Origin: an uncultured Dokdonia sp.
GTDB lineage: Bacteria > Bacteroidota > Bacteroidia > Flavobacteriales > Flavobacteriaceae
DNA: 64,000 nt
Assembly: GCF_947492815.1 (NCBI RefSeq)
Contig: NZ_CANLOB010000013.1
Location: 62,001 to 126,000, forward strand
Direction: 5' to 3'
The notes under the pieces are model-generated. The model searched no databases. It was not told where the DNA came from and saw nothing but the letters and a program-made list of their open reading frames with translations. The stretch's first letter is position 1. The number at the start of each line of letters is the position of its first letter. The position numbers and the translations under genes are program-made. Below, piece by piece: positions 1 through 7,560 of this stretch.

Positions 1-19
1 TACTCATCAAATAATTATT

Positions 20-721
20 TTGAAAACTACACTTAAGACATCTATTTTAAAAAGCTCTCTAATATTACTTGCATTATTTTGCATGAGTGTAGGGTATACA
101 CAAGTAGATGCACCTCGTAAATCTATTAAGATAGATGGAACACAAAATAATGAAGCTCCAAAACCTATTTTGGTTTCTCCAGAGAATGCTTCTTCAAGTA
201 TTTCTTCCAATACATTATCTGTAAAGAGTAAAGTAAAATTAGGACAACCTGAAAGCGGTACGAAAAAACGTGAAGTTCGTTTTATGGAAGGTGAAGAGTT
301 TGCAAAAAAAGATTATACAGCACTAGAAAATAAGCTTAATAACAAGAATAATTACACGAAAGATGCAGGTTTAAAACCAGAATATTATAACGATCAGCAT
401 TTTGGTGATTTTAAAAGTGGTTCTAAATTTGTACGTTTCTTATACAGAGATCACGAGTATGTAGATGGTGATAGAGTAAGTGTCGCTGTAAATGATACGA
501 TTATCCACCCTAATATTCACTTAGCTGGTGAATTTCAAGGGTTTTATATAGATCTTAAAACGGGATTCAATAAAATAGATATTACTGCTTTAAATCAAGG
601 TACTTCAGGACCAAATACAGCTCAGTTTGTCATGTATGATGATAATAGACAAGTCATATCTTCTAATATCTGGAATCTAGCGACAGGTGTTAAGGCTACA
701 GTAATTATCGTAAAAGACTAA
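20..721 (+). CDS. Exported protein of unknown function
   Basis: A 233-residue protein that starts with TTG at position 20. The frame stays open to the window edge, so a start further upstream cannot be excluded. Residues 1-28 look like a Sec signal peptide (basic start, then a leucine-rich core, then GYTQ). A low-complexity linker rich in Ser, Asn and Lys follows. From about residue 125 there is a beta-rich C-terminal domain with the segments DRVSVAVNDTII and HPNIHLAGEFQGFYIDL, which suggest a compact beta-sandwich. I do not recognise a named family. It is followed by another exported protein of unknown function on the same strand, with one palindrome copy between them. Confidence 0.7.
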   Translation: MKTTLKTSILKSSLILLALFCMSVGYTQVDAPRKSIKIDGTQNNEAPKPILVSPENASSSISSNTLSVKSKVKLGQPESGTKKREVRFMEGEEFAKKDYTALENKLNNKNNYTKDAGLKPEYYNDQHFGDFKSGSKFVRFLYRDHEYVDGDRVSVAVNDTIIHPNIHLAGEFQGFYIDLKTGFNKIDITALNQGTSGPNTAQFVMYDDNRQVISSNIWNLATGVKATVIIVKD

Positions 722-744
722 TTGTAGTACTATTCATTTTTTAC

Positions 745-762
745 ACGCTTTCGCGAAAGCGT
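745..762. repeat. Palindrome ACGCTTTCGCGAAAGCGT (intergenic)
   Basis: A perfect 18-bp palindrome 24 bp after the stop codon of the first gene and 27 bp before the next start. One of 17 copies in the window. It has no loop and no T-tract, so it is not a typical terminator. Confidence 0.95.
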
Positions 763-788
763 ATAGAACCACACATCATTTTTAATTT

Positions 789-1370
789 ATGAAAATAACC
801 TTACTATCATTGTTTGCATGTGTAAGTATGATCTCATCTACTTTTGCACAAGAGAAAGAATTATTATTATCGATAGATGGACCCTGGCGAAGTGAGCAAT
901 TAACATTTCCTATCGCATTTGCACCATCCTTAGATTACAAAGGAATAGAAGAAGTACGTTTTGCAAAAGGGTGGGGAACACCAGAGAGTGAGGAGTTTTG
1001 GACTTATACATTCTTATGGTATCTGGATGAAGATCCAAGTGTAACAGCAACTCATTTAGAAAAGGATATTGAAGCTTATTTTAACGGACTAATGGCTTTG
1101 GTAGGTAAAGGAAGCGGACTAACTGATATTCCTAATGCAAACGTTGTTTTTGTACCAGAAAACAGTAATGAAGGATCGTATATAGGAAAAGCAAAGATCT
1201 TTGATGCCTTTTTTACAAAAGACATACAAACGCTAAATATAAAGGCAGTATCAGGTTTTTGTGAAAAAACAAATAAGTATACTGTACTTTTTACATTTTC
1301 ACCAAAAACATTTGATCATTCTATTTGGAAAACATTAAATGGTATTACACTTTCTAAAACTTGTAAATAG
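789..1370 (+). CDS. Exported protein of unknown function
   Basis: A 193-residue protein with a clear Sec signal peptide (residues 1-20, ending SSTFAQ). The mature part is rich in aromatic residues (GPWRSEQLTFPIAFAP, GWGTPESEEFWTYTFLWYLD) and has two cysteines near the C-terminus (FCEK, KTCK) that could form a disulfide. I have a general impression that similar proteins occur in other flavobacteria, but I cannot name a domain or function. It faces the mechanosensitive channel gene tail to tail with only 7 bp between the stops. Confidence 0.75.
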   Translation: MKITLLSLFACVSMISSTFAQEKELLLSIDGPWRSEQLTFPIAFAPSLDYKGIEEVRFAKGWGTPESEEFWTYTFLWYLDEDPSVTATHLEKDIEAYFNGLMALVGKGSGLTDIPNANVVFVPENSNEGSYIGKAKIFDAFFTKDIQTLNIKAVSGFCEKTNKYTVLFTFSPKTFDHSIWKTLNGITLSKTCK

Positions 1371-1377
1371 GAATCAT

Positions 1378-2628
1378 CTATTTTTCTGGTATATATACAC
1401 CAGAACTTGGCAGTTCAAATAATTCTAAATCAAAATAAGAAATTGAAGCTAAAAAATGATCGAAGATATCGGCTATGATATATTCATAATTTTGCCATCG
1501 TTTATCACTGCTAAAACAATAGACTTCAAGGGGAATTCCATGTGAAGTAGGAGCTAACTGACGTGCCATAATCATCATATCCTTATTAACTGCAGAATGT
1601 TGTCCTATATACGTTTCCATATATTTTCTAAACACTCCAATATTAGTAAGATTACGTCCATTTAATTGAAGTTCTCTAGAAATTCCGAGAGCAGTATTTG
1701 AAGCCTCTATTTTTTCCTGACGACCTGAAAGATAGGTTGTAATGAGTTCGATTTTTTTAAGCTTTTCAATATCTTCTATTGATAAAAACTTAATGCTGTC
1801 TTGCTTAATATAGAGCGCTCTTTTTATACGCCTACCGTCAGAATCATTCATTCCTCGCCAGTTTTTAAAACTATCTGATATCAATGCATAGGTAGGTATA
1901 GTTGTAATGGTTTTGTCAAAGTTTTGAACTTTTACAGTGGCGAGATTAATTTCTATCACATCTCCGTCAGCGCCATATTTATCAAAGGTTATCCAATCAC
2001 CAATACGTACAATATCATTGGTTGCTACTTGAATACTCGCTACAAAGCCTAGTATGGTATCTCTAAAGACTAAGATAATAACAGCAGAAATGGTTCCTAA
2101 ACCAGCCAAAAATTTCCATAAATCAATATCAGAAACAACGGCTAATGCTAGGAATACTCCAGCAAACCAAGCAAAAATCATAAAGACCTGAATGTAACTA
2201 TCTATAGGCTTGTCTTTAAGTCTTGGTTTTGTTTTAAAATAACTCTTAAGTGAATTTAAGAAAGCACGTGCAATACGTAATACGAGTACAATCCCTAGTA
2301 ATTGTAAAAATTTAATGGCAAAAATCTCTAAATCTTTAAAATCTTGAAAAATATGTGGTACTGTCCAATAGGCAATAAGCAGTGGAATTAAATGTCCTAC
2401 ACGTCTAGGAACTCTGTTTTCTATGAGTAAGTCGTCGAGTCTGGTTTTTGAAGCTGCAGCAATCCCATTTGATACTTTGCGTAATATTTTTCGCGAAAGC
2501 ATATCTACTATGAAAAGTACAATAACTAATAAAATACATAAAACAATCACATTGACATACGAAGCCACGCTGATTGATAGGCCTTTATCAATTAGAAAAT
2601 TATAGAGCCAATGACTTATTTGTTTCAT
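1378..2628 (-). CDS. Mechanosensitive ion channel, YbdG/MscM type
   Basis: An inner-membrane MscS-family channel that opens under membrane tension during osmotic downshock. I chose the ATG at 2628 (MKQISHW), which gives 416 residues, close to the length I know for E. coli YbdG; the longer frame needs a TTG. Five hydrophobic segments are visible, at roughly residues 15-40, 70-88, 100-120, 143-165 and 170-200. The last carries the pore-like stretch FLAGLGTISAVIILVFRD. The MscS beta domain follows, with VRIGDWITFDKYGADGDV and IPTYALISDSFKNWRGM, which are characteristic of the YbdG subgroup. A palindrome copy lies inside the gene and encodes LSRK near the N-terminus. Confidence 0.9.
   Translation of the reverse strand: MKQISHWLYNFLIDKGLSISVASYVNVIVLCILLVIVLFIVDMLSRKILRKVSNGIAAASKTRLDDLLIENRVPRRVGHLIPLLIAYWTVPHIFQDFKDLEIFAIKFLQLLGIVLVLRIARAFLNSLKSYFKTKPRLKDKPIDSYIQVFMIFAWFAGVFLALAVVSDIDLWKFLAGLGTISAVIILVFRDTILGFVASIQVATNDIVRIGDWITFDKYGADGDVIEINLATVKVQNFDKTITTIPTYALISDSFKNWRGMNDSDGRRIKRALYIKQDSIKFLSIEDIEKLKKIELITTYLSGRQEKIEASNTALGISRELQLNGRNLTNIGVFRKYMETYIGQHSAVNKDMMIMARQLAPTSHGIPLEVYCFSSDKRWQNYEYIIADIFDHFLASISYFDLELFELPSSGVYIPEK
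2489..2502. repeat. Degenerate palindrome TTTCGCGAAAGCAT inside the channel gene
   Basis: Contains the core TTTCGCGAAAGC; the left arm is degenerate (preceded by AATAT instead of ACGC). Read on the minus strand it encodes M-L-S-R-K in the channel's N-terminal part. Confidence 0.8.
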
Positions 2629-2702
2629 AAAGATGAATAACGATTTATGCAAAAATAGTATTTATTATATAGGGTTTTGATAAGATGTGTTATTAAAAAG
2701 AA

Positions 2703-2728
2703 CAGGCAAGTAGATAGCTACTTGCCTG
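2703..2728 (-). terminator. Rho-independent terminator
   Basis: Perfect 11-bp stem CAGGCAAGTAG with loop ATAG (minus-strand CTAT) and the matching arm. On the minus strand it is followed by TTCTTTTTAATA. It ends the exported-protein gene at 2754-3515. Confidence 0.85.
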
Positions 2729-2753
2729 CGTGTAAAATTATAAAGATTGATTT

Positions 2754-3515
2754 TTACTGTTGCACAAATGATTTACCTATAATACACCTTATAATATATC
2801 CTCCATTTGCACACCCACCATTATTTGGGTCTATTAGATAGGTGCTTTCTAATACATAGGCAGTATATTCTTTTCCTTGATGAGAAAATGTTGTAGGCTT
2901 TCCTGTAGTTAACGGTATCTCTTTTCCGTTTGCAATAATTAGTAACGGAGCAGGGATATAACCAGACTCTATAGAAGATGTGCTCACTTGCTGTTGTATA
3001 ATACGAAGGTTATTTTTTGTTTCATAAGCAAATGGGGTCATTTTAGTACCCCAAAAAAATGCGGTATCTAAAAGGTCTTGATCTACTATTTCTACACTTT
3101 TATTAGCGCCTTCTGGGCCACTTAAATTTGTATAACGTAATTGCGCATTTTCGAGAGCATAGTTAGCAGTAAATTCAATGCTATTAGGTAACGCATATTG
3201 TATCGTAAATGAACTATTCTCATGCTTTATATCAAGTATTCCTCTTTTACTTTCTTTTGTAATTGTTACTGGAACAAGAGTTCCCTCTGTAAGTACTTGA
3301 TTTTCATTATTCAAAATATTAAAGTCTAGTGCAAATACTTGACTGTTGGTAGGTTTTGTGTCCTGATCATTTTTTATAGTTACAGGTTTTAATACTGGAT
3401 TTAAAGGACCTACAGTTACATTTCCTTCAAAAAGATCATTGGTGTTTTGGTTTTGTTGTGCGGTCATAGCGCAGATAAAACAACTCGTTATGACGATGTA
3501 TATATATAATTTCAT
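2754..3515 (-). CDS. Exported protein of unknown function
   Basis: A 253-residue protein with a Sec signal peptide (residues 1-19, ending CAMTAQ). The mature chain is polar and beta-rich, with no domain I recognise. It ends in a cysteine-containing tail (GGCANGGYIIRCIIG), which suggests one disulfide in the periplasm or outside the cell. It lies 26 bp downstream of the lipoprotein protease gene on the same strand and is followed by a terminator, so the two are probably one transcript. A partner, inhibitor or accessory role for the protease is possible but unsupported beyond the gene order. Confidence 0.7.
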   Translation of the reverse strand: MKLYIYIVITSCFICAMTAQQNQNTNDLFEGNVTVGPLNPVLKPVTIKNDQDTKPTNSQVFALDFNILNNENQVLTEGTLVPVTITKESKRGILDIKHENSSFTIQYALPNSIEFTANYALENAQLRYTNLSGPEGANKSVEIVDQDLLDTAFFWGTKMTPFAYETKNNLRIIQQQVSTSSIESGYIPAPLLIIANGKEIPLTTGKPTTFSHQGKEYTAYVLESTYLIDPNNGGCANGGYIIRCIIGKSFVQQ

Positions 3516-3541
3516 GATGTTTAAAATTTAAAGTTACTAAA

Positions 3542-5149
3542 TCAATTATTATTCCAGCTACTTCCAGAGGCTCTAAAGTCTAATCGAATAGCACCCCACT
3601 CATTATAATCTATAGAGATGTCTGTAGTATTACTGTCATTATTTAGGTTGATAGCACCTGTATTTGTGGTAGATCCATTACCATTAAAATCTAATCCTAA
3701 ATTATCGCATATACCATTAGCTTCTGTAATATTATTTTCATTTAACGTTGCTAGCATCCCTTGCGAAAATCCAAAAGCATTGTCAGATGTTAAGTCGCAA
3801 TCTGTAGATACAGCAGGAAATTGATACCTATAATTCATACTAGAAGGTTGATTTACTTTAAAAGTCTCATTCCAATCAACAGGAGTGAGACAAGCACCTC
3901 CATGACATAAATTTAAATTATGACCTAGTTCATGTATAAAGGTACCTACTTGATTTCTGGGTGTAGCAAAGGCTTGCGCGCCAGTAAAATTTGCAAAGGT
4001 GACCATAAAGTCATTGCCAAATACTTCTCCTCTTCCAGAAGATCCATTGGGCCTTGCTCTACCAAATATCCCATAATGGAATAGCTCTAGTCTATCTGTA
4101 TTAAAGCTAGCCGCTTTATAGGTATAAAAATCAACATATCCTGTACTTGTATTCGTGCCAAAATCCATAGATGTATGATCTGTTAGTATGGTGCCACCAC
4201 CAGTAAAAACACCTCCTTGACCTCTATCTAAATGCATTTCAATACCACTACTTCCATCTGGATTTAGAATAGGAGCTTGGTCAAATACAGCTTCTATTGT
4301 TGCCCAAATACTTGGATCTGGAGTCGCAGCAGTAACCCAATCTACTTCTACTAAAAGATCTTTGCGTTTTGGATCACAACCTAATGCTTTTAGGTCAATA
4401 ACAGTACCACTGGCTGCTGTATATCCGTTTTCCTCCCAAGTATCTAATAATCCATCATTATCACTATCTACAGTAGCATTGCTACTTGGAAAGGTATAAG
4501 ATTGTTGAGGACTTGTACTTCCATCATGATTACGTAAAGCCACTTGTATGGTACTTCCCCAATTCTGGTCCTCCAAAATTGCTATGTGTAAACTATAATG
4601 ATATACAGGGTATCCATACGTAGCAGGCACATGGCCATTAAAGTAATCTGTAGGAATGGCAGATGTGAAAATAGTTGGAACATCAGTTCCATTAATCGTT
4701 ACAATAGCATCTGCATCTCCATTAGCTACAGAAATAGCAAGAAGGTAATTTGCATCTATTGAAGTTTGCTCTGCTATATTATTAATCATAATTTCTTCTA
4801 TTCTTGGATTTGGCCAAGTACCAGAAGGTGTTAATACATTTACATTAGTTACAGTATTAGAAGTTCCTTTAGAAGTTCTCAATGCAATAGGATGATTACC
4901 ACTACTAGCGGCATCTGGTAATTGAAAATACCTTGCAGAGAGAAAAGCAGTATTTAAGTTTGTTTCGCTTGGTAAATTGTGATCCCATACCGCACTTGCT
5001 GCAAATAAACCACTTCCTTCTGTGCTTAAAATCTGTCTTGGATATGCTGTAGAAGGTTGAATAGCTGTTAGTGTAGGTCGCGAACAACTATAGAGCATTC
5101 CCAACAATAGCATACATACGAATACGTACTTTTTTTGTGTTGTTTTCAT
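3542..5149 (-). CDS. Lipoprotein zinc metalloprotease (metzincin)
   Basis: A 535-residue protein with a lipobox (LLGMLYSC, Cys22), so it should be anchored in the outer or inner membrane. The zinc site is HELGHNLNLCH, with zinc ligands His406, His410 and His416 and catalytic Glu407. A Met-turn segment (SSMNYRYQF) follows about 20 residues later, as in metzincins. Residues about 230-240 (DSDNDGLLDTWEENGY) form an EF-hand-like calcium loop of the kind seen before this protease domain in many secreted proteins. The N-terminal part (about 25-105) resembles an IPT/TIG beta domain. It heads a likely two-gene transcript. The natural substrate is unknown. Confidence 0.85.
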   Translation of the reverse strand: MKTTQKKYVFVCMLLLGMLYSCSRPTLTAIQPSTAYPRQILSTEGSGLFAASAVWDHNLPSETNLNTAFLSARYFQLPDAASSGNHPIALRTSKGTSNTVTNVNVLTPSGTWPNPRIEEIMINNIAEQTSIDANYLLAISVANGDADAIVTINGTDVPTIFTSAIPTDYFNGHVPATYGYPVYHYSLHIAILEDQNWGSTIQVALRNHDGSTSPQQSYTFPSSNATVDSDNDGLLDTWEENGYTAASGTVIDLKALGCDPKRKDLLVEVDWVTAATPDPSIWATIEAVFDQAPILNPDGSSGIEMHLDRGQGGVFTGGGTILTDHTSMDFGTNTSTGYVDFYTYKAASFNTDRLELFHYGIFGRARPNGSSGRGEVFGNDFMVTFANFTGAQAFATPRNQVGTFIHELGHNLNLCHGGACLTPVDWNETFKVNQPSSMNYRYQFPAVSTDCDLTSDNAFGFSQGMLATLNENNITEANGICDNLGLDFNGNGSTTNTGAINLNNDSNTTDISIDYNEWGAIRLDFRASGSSWNNN

Positions 5150-5183
5150 CGTCTTTGGTTTTATGTTTTGAGTTTTTCCAAAG

Positions 5184-5191
5184 CAAAACTA
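5184..5191 (-). promoter_or_regulatory. Candidate -7 promoter element for the metalloprotease
   Basis: On the minus strand this reads TAGTTTTG, a full match to the Bacteroidota -7 consensus TAnnTTTG, 35 bp upstream of the start codon. I see no clear -33 TTG at the usual spacing. Confidence 0.45.
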
Positions 5192-5280
5192 GACGAATCA
5201 TATATTTGAATAAACAGGCATTCGACTGTTTATTAACACTTTAAAGACTATTTTTTTTTAAGCTAATATGGTATATAGCT

Positions 5281-5853
5281 ATGCTATTAATTATATCTTT
5301 AACCATGGGAAACAAAATGACAAATGCGATACCTTCAAAAAACATAGAAACGCAACGTTTATGTCTTCGTGCGCCAAGACTAGAAGATCGGGAGACTATT
5401 TTTTATATGCGTTCAGCTCCTGAAGTAAATACATATATACAGCGTGTTCCCCCTACATCTTTACAACAAATAGATCTTTTTATTAAAGATCGTTTGCTAG
5501 ATAGGCAAGTAGGCGCGAGTATCTATTGGGTGATTACCTTAAAAGAAGATCCAGATCAATATATAGGAGCTATCTCACTTTGGCAATTTTCAAAAGATCG
5601 GAAAACTGCCGAAGTTGGATATGATTTACATCCAGATTATCAAGGAAAAGGGTATATGAAAGAGGCATTAAATGCTGTTGTAAACATTGGGTTTGATACA
5701 TTGGACTTACACGCTATAGAAGCATATACCCATCAGAATAATCAACCTTCTAAAAAACTACTAGAAAAGTTTGGCTTTTTACTTACAGATAAGAAAGATG
5801 ATGGGGTAAAAGAAAACGTGGTGTATCTAATTAAAACCAAAAAAGCATTTTAA
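5281..5853 (+). CDS. GNAT family N-acetyltransferase (RimJ/RimL type)
   Basis: Transfers an acetyl group from acetyl-CoA to an amine on a protein or small molecule. The family pattern begins at IETQRLCLRAPRLED and includes the acetyl-CoA loop YQGKGYMKEAL and the C-terminal AIEAYTHQNNQPSKKLLEKFGF, all typical of the RimJ/RimL branch. The frame opens at ATG 5281, but ATGs at 5305 and 5317 would put the start closer to the conserved region and are equally plausible. The SMI1/KNR4 gene follows after 9 bp, so the two are probably co-transcribed. Confidence 0.88.
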   Translation: MLLIISLTMGNKMTNAIPSKNIETQRLCLRAPRLEDRETIFYMRSAPEVNTYIQRVPPTSLQQIDLFIKDRLLDRQVGASIYWVITLKEDPDQYIGAISLWQFSKDRKTAEVGYDLHPDYQGKGYMKEALNAVVNIGFDTLDLHAIEAYTHQNNQPSKKLLEKFGFLLTDKKDDGVKENVVYLIKTKKAF

Positions 5854-5862
5854 AAATTAACA

Positions 5863-6654
5863 ATGACAATACCTGAAGATTTTACTGATTTCCTTTATTG
5901 GGTTAAAGAACGTACAGAAGCTTTTTGGAGTGTGAATCCTAAAAGTAATGATACTGAATTCGTATGTGAAGATTGGGCATATGGAGCTAAATGGATCGGA
6001 ATGACAGATTCTGAAATAGACAAAGCTGAGAAAAAATATGCTATTAAATTCTCCAAAAATCATAAAGCGTTTTTAAAAATTTTACATACTATAGATAGAA
6101 AAAAATATATTCCTGATTGGGACTTTGACGAAGATGGAAATGACATCTCTACAGAATTTCCATTTTTTTATAATTGGAATGAAGATCATAAAGAGCTACA
6201 AGAATCTTTTAAATGGCCTTTTGAATCATTACGTAATGATTCAAAAGATCACTTTTGGTTAAAATCTTGGGGAGATAAACCAAGTTCTACTAAAGAAAAA
6301 GAAAAGATTTTTACTGATTGGTATTATCAAGCACCAAAATTAATTCCATTACGTAGTCTTAGATATGTTATTAGTGAACCTATAGATACTGATAATCCTA
6401 TTTTATCCATTTATGGTATAGATACAATTATTTATGGAGGAACCTTTAGACAGTATTTATTAAATGAATTACAAGAAGAATTAGGCTTACTCGATTTCGT
6501 TTATGACAAAGAAGAAGATGTTTGGCATACAGAGCCAAAGAAAGAATTTAAGAACATCTACGATGCAGGATATACGTCTCTGAAAAATAGAGATATACCT
6601 GTTTGGAAAGAATTTTTAATTGCAAACGGAGCAAACGTTTATTTAAAAAAGTAA
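5863..6654 (+). CDS. SMI1/KNR4 family protein
   Basis: A 263-residue cytosolic protein. The family signature is GMTDSEIDKAEKKYAIKFS followed by NHKAFLKIL, and the later segment APKLIPLRSLRYVISEP with NPILSIYGIDTIIYG matches the second half of the SMI1/KNR4 fold. Members often act as immunity proteins against contact-dependent or secreted toxins, but others have housekeeping roles. No toxin gene lies next to this one, so an immunity role is only a possibility. It shares a short 9-bp spacer with the upstream acetyltransferase and runs tail to tail (5 bp gap) into the ArsR gene. Confidence 0.8.
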   Translation: MTIPEDFTDFLYWVKERTEAFWSVNPKSNDTEFVCEDWAYGAKWIGMTDSEIDKAEKKYAIKFSKNHKAFLKILHTIDRKKYIPDWDFDEDGNDISTEFPFFYNWNEDHKELQESFKWPFESLRNDSKDHFWLKSWGDKPSSTKEKEKIFTDWYYQAPKLIPLRSLRYVISEPIDTDNPILSIYGIDTIIYGGTFRQYLLNELQEELGLLDFVYDKEEDVWHTEPKKEFKNIYDAGYTSLKNRDIPVWKEFLIANGANVYLKK

Positions 6655-6659
6655 TTTGA

Positions 6660-6983
6660 TTATTCTTTCTGATCTAAAAAATCTCCTAATTGATCTAGTT
6701 TAGTATCCCAGAATTTTTCATAAAAATGTAACCAGTTTTTTACTTCCTGCAGAGGTTGGGCTTCTGCTTTACAAAACCGTTCTCTCCCCGAGGTAGTAAT
6801 CGTAATTAAGCCTGCATTTTCTAATGTTTTTAGATGCTTTGTAATTCCTTGTCTAGTAATATTAAACTGTGCAGAAACCTGTGTAATAGGCAAAGCTGTT
6901 GCAGCAATGACTAAGGCGTGAAATAATTCACGCCTTGTAGGATCAGAAATCGCTTTTAATATTTTTGTAATATTATCCTGCAT
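6660..6983 (-). CDS. ArsR family HTH transcriptional regulator
   Basis: A 107-residue winged-helix repressor. The helix-turn-helix is seen in LKAISDPTRRELFHAL, then VSAQFNITRQGITKHLKTLE, then the wing AGLITITTSGRERFCK. No metal-binding cysteine motif (ELCVCDL) is present, so it belongs to the non-metal branch that pairs with SRPBCC proteins. Its start overlaps the end of the SRPBCC gene by 11 bp, so the two are translated from one message. Two inverted repeats upstream of the operon are candidate binding sites for this regulator. Confidence 0.9.
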   Translation of the reverse strand: MQDNITKILKAISDPTRRELFHALVIAATALPITQVSAQFNITRQGITKHLKTLENAGLITITTSGRERFCKAEAQPLQEVKNWLHFYEKFWDTKLDQLGDFLDQKE

Positions 6984-7398
6984 GTACGATATTTTTTAAA
7001 TAGTTAGTAAGTCCTGCTAAACAACTGTCCCACCCAGCATTAAAACTCAGAAACATATCAATAGCAGTCTCTCCGTGATAGTTTGAAATTCCAGAATGTT
7101 CTAAATATAATTTTGTACCACCATCTACTTCTTCTAATACCCATTTTACAATAGTTTTCATAGGGTTTTCTGTAACAATCCAAGAGTAGATAAGGGTGTA
7201 AGGTGTTGCTTCTAACACTTCACCTCGTATAGGAGAACAGTCTCCTCCAGAAGCGTTAAATGTGTATTGAAATCCTTTTTCTGCTTTAAATGTAGCTGGA
7301 ATAAACCATGTTGATATTTGCTCTTGATGGGTAATTGCATCCCATACTTTCTGAATAGGATGATTAAATAACTGTTCTTTTGAAATAATGTCTTTCAT
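6973..7398 (-). CDS. SRPBCC domain protein (AHSA1-like)
   Basis: A 141-residue protein of the START/Bet v1 superfamily, AHSA1 branch, with a hydrophobic cavity that can bind small ligands. The family pattern is HPIQKVWDAITHQEQISTWF, then EVLEATPYTLIYSW, and the C-terminal helix GWDSCLAGLTNYL. I chose ATG 7398 (MKDIISKEQ); the longer frame adds 16 residues that run through operator site 1. It is the first gene of a two-gene operon with an ArsR regulator. That pairing is common and suggests a small-molecule stress or detoxification role, with the ligand unknown. Confidence 0.88.
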   Translation of the reverse strand: MKDIISKEQLFNHPIQKVWDAITHQEQISTWFIPATFKAEKGFQYTFNASGGDCSPIRGEVLEATPYTLIYSWIVTENPMKTIVKWVLEEVDGGTKLYLEHSGISNYHGETAIDMFLSFNAGWDSCLAGLTNYLKNIVHAG

Positions 7399-7420
7399 TG
7401 TTCTTGATTTTTTGATTAAT

Positions 7421-7436
7421 GCAACTAATTGGTTGC
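7421..7436. promoter_or_regulatory. Candidate ArsR operator site 1
   Basis: Inverted repeat GCAAC-N6-GTTGC (GCAACTAATTGGTTGC), 23 bp upstream of the SRPBCC start codon. The same arms and spacer recur in site 2, 41 bp away, about four helical turns, so both sites would face the same side of the DNA. Confidence 0.6.
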
Positions 7437-7461
7437 TAATATACAAAAACTATTCTAATGT

Positions 7462-7477
7462 GCAACTTTTCGGTTGC
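7462..7477. promoter_or_regulatory. Candidate ArsR operator site 2
   Basis: Inverted repeat GCAAC-N6-GTTGC (GCAACTTTTCGGTTGC), the same geometry as site 1. The pair probably flanks or overlaps the promoter of the SRPBCC-arsR operon. Confidence 0.6.
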
Positions 7478-7560
7478 ATATTGTGATTATTATATTTAAT
7501 AGCTTCGTTGTAGCCTTTTCTTTTTAGATAGAAGGGGAGTGGTTTTAATACTTTATCGAT

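Noticed and set aside
745..762. The palindromes as transcription terminators
   Set aside because: They have no loop and no following T-tract, and about half of them lie inside genes.
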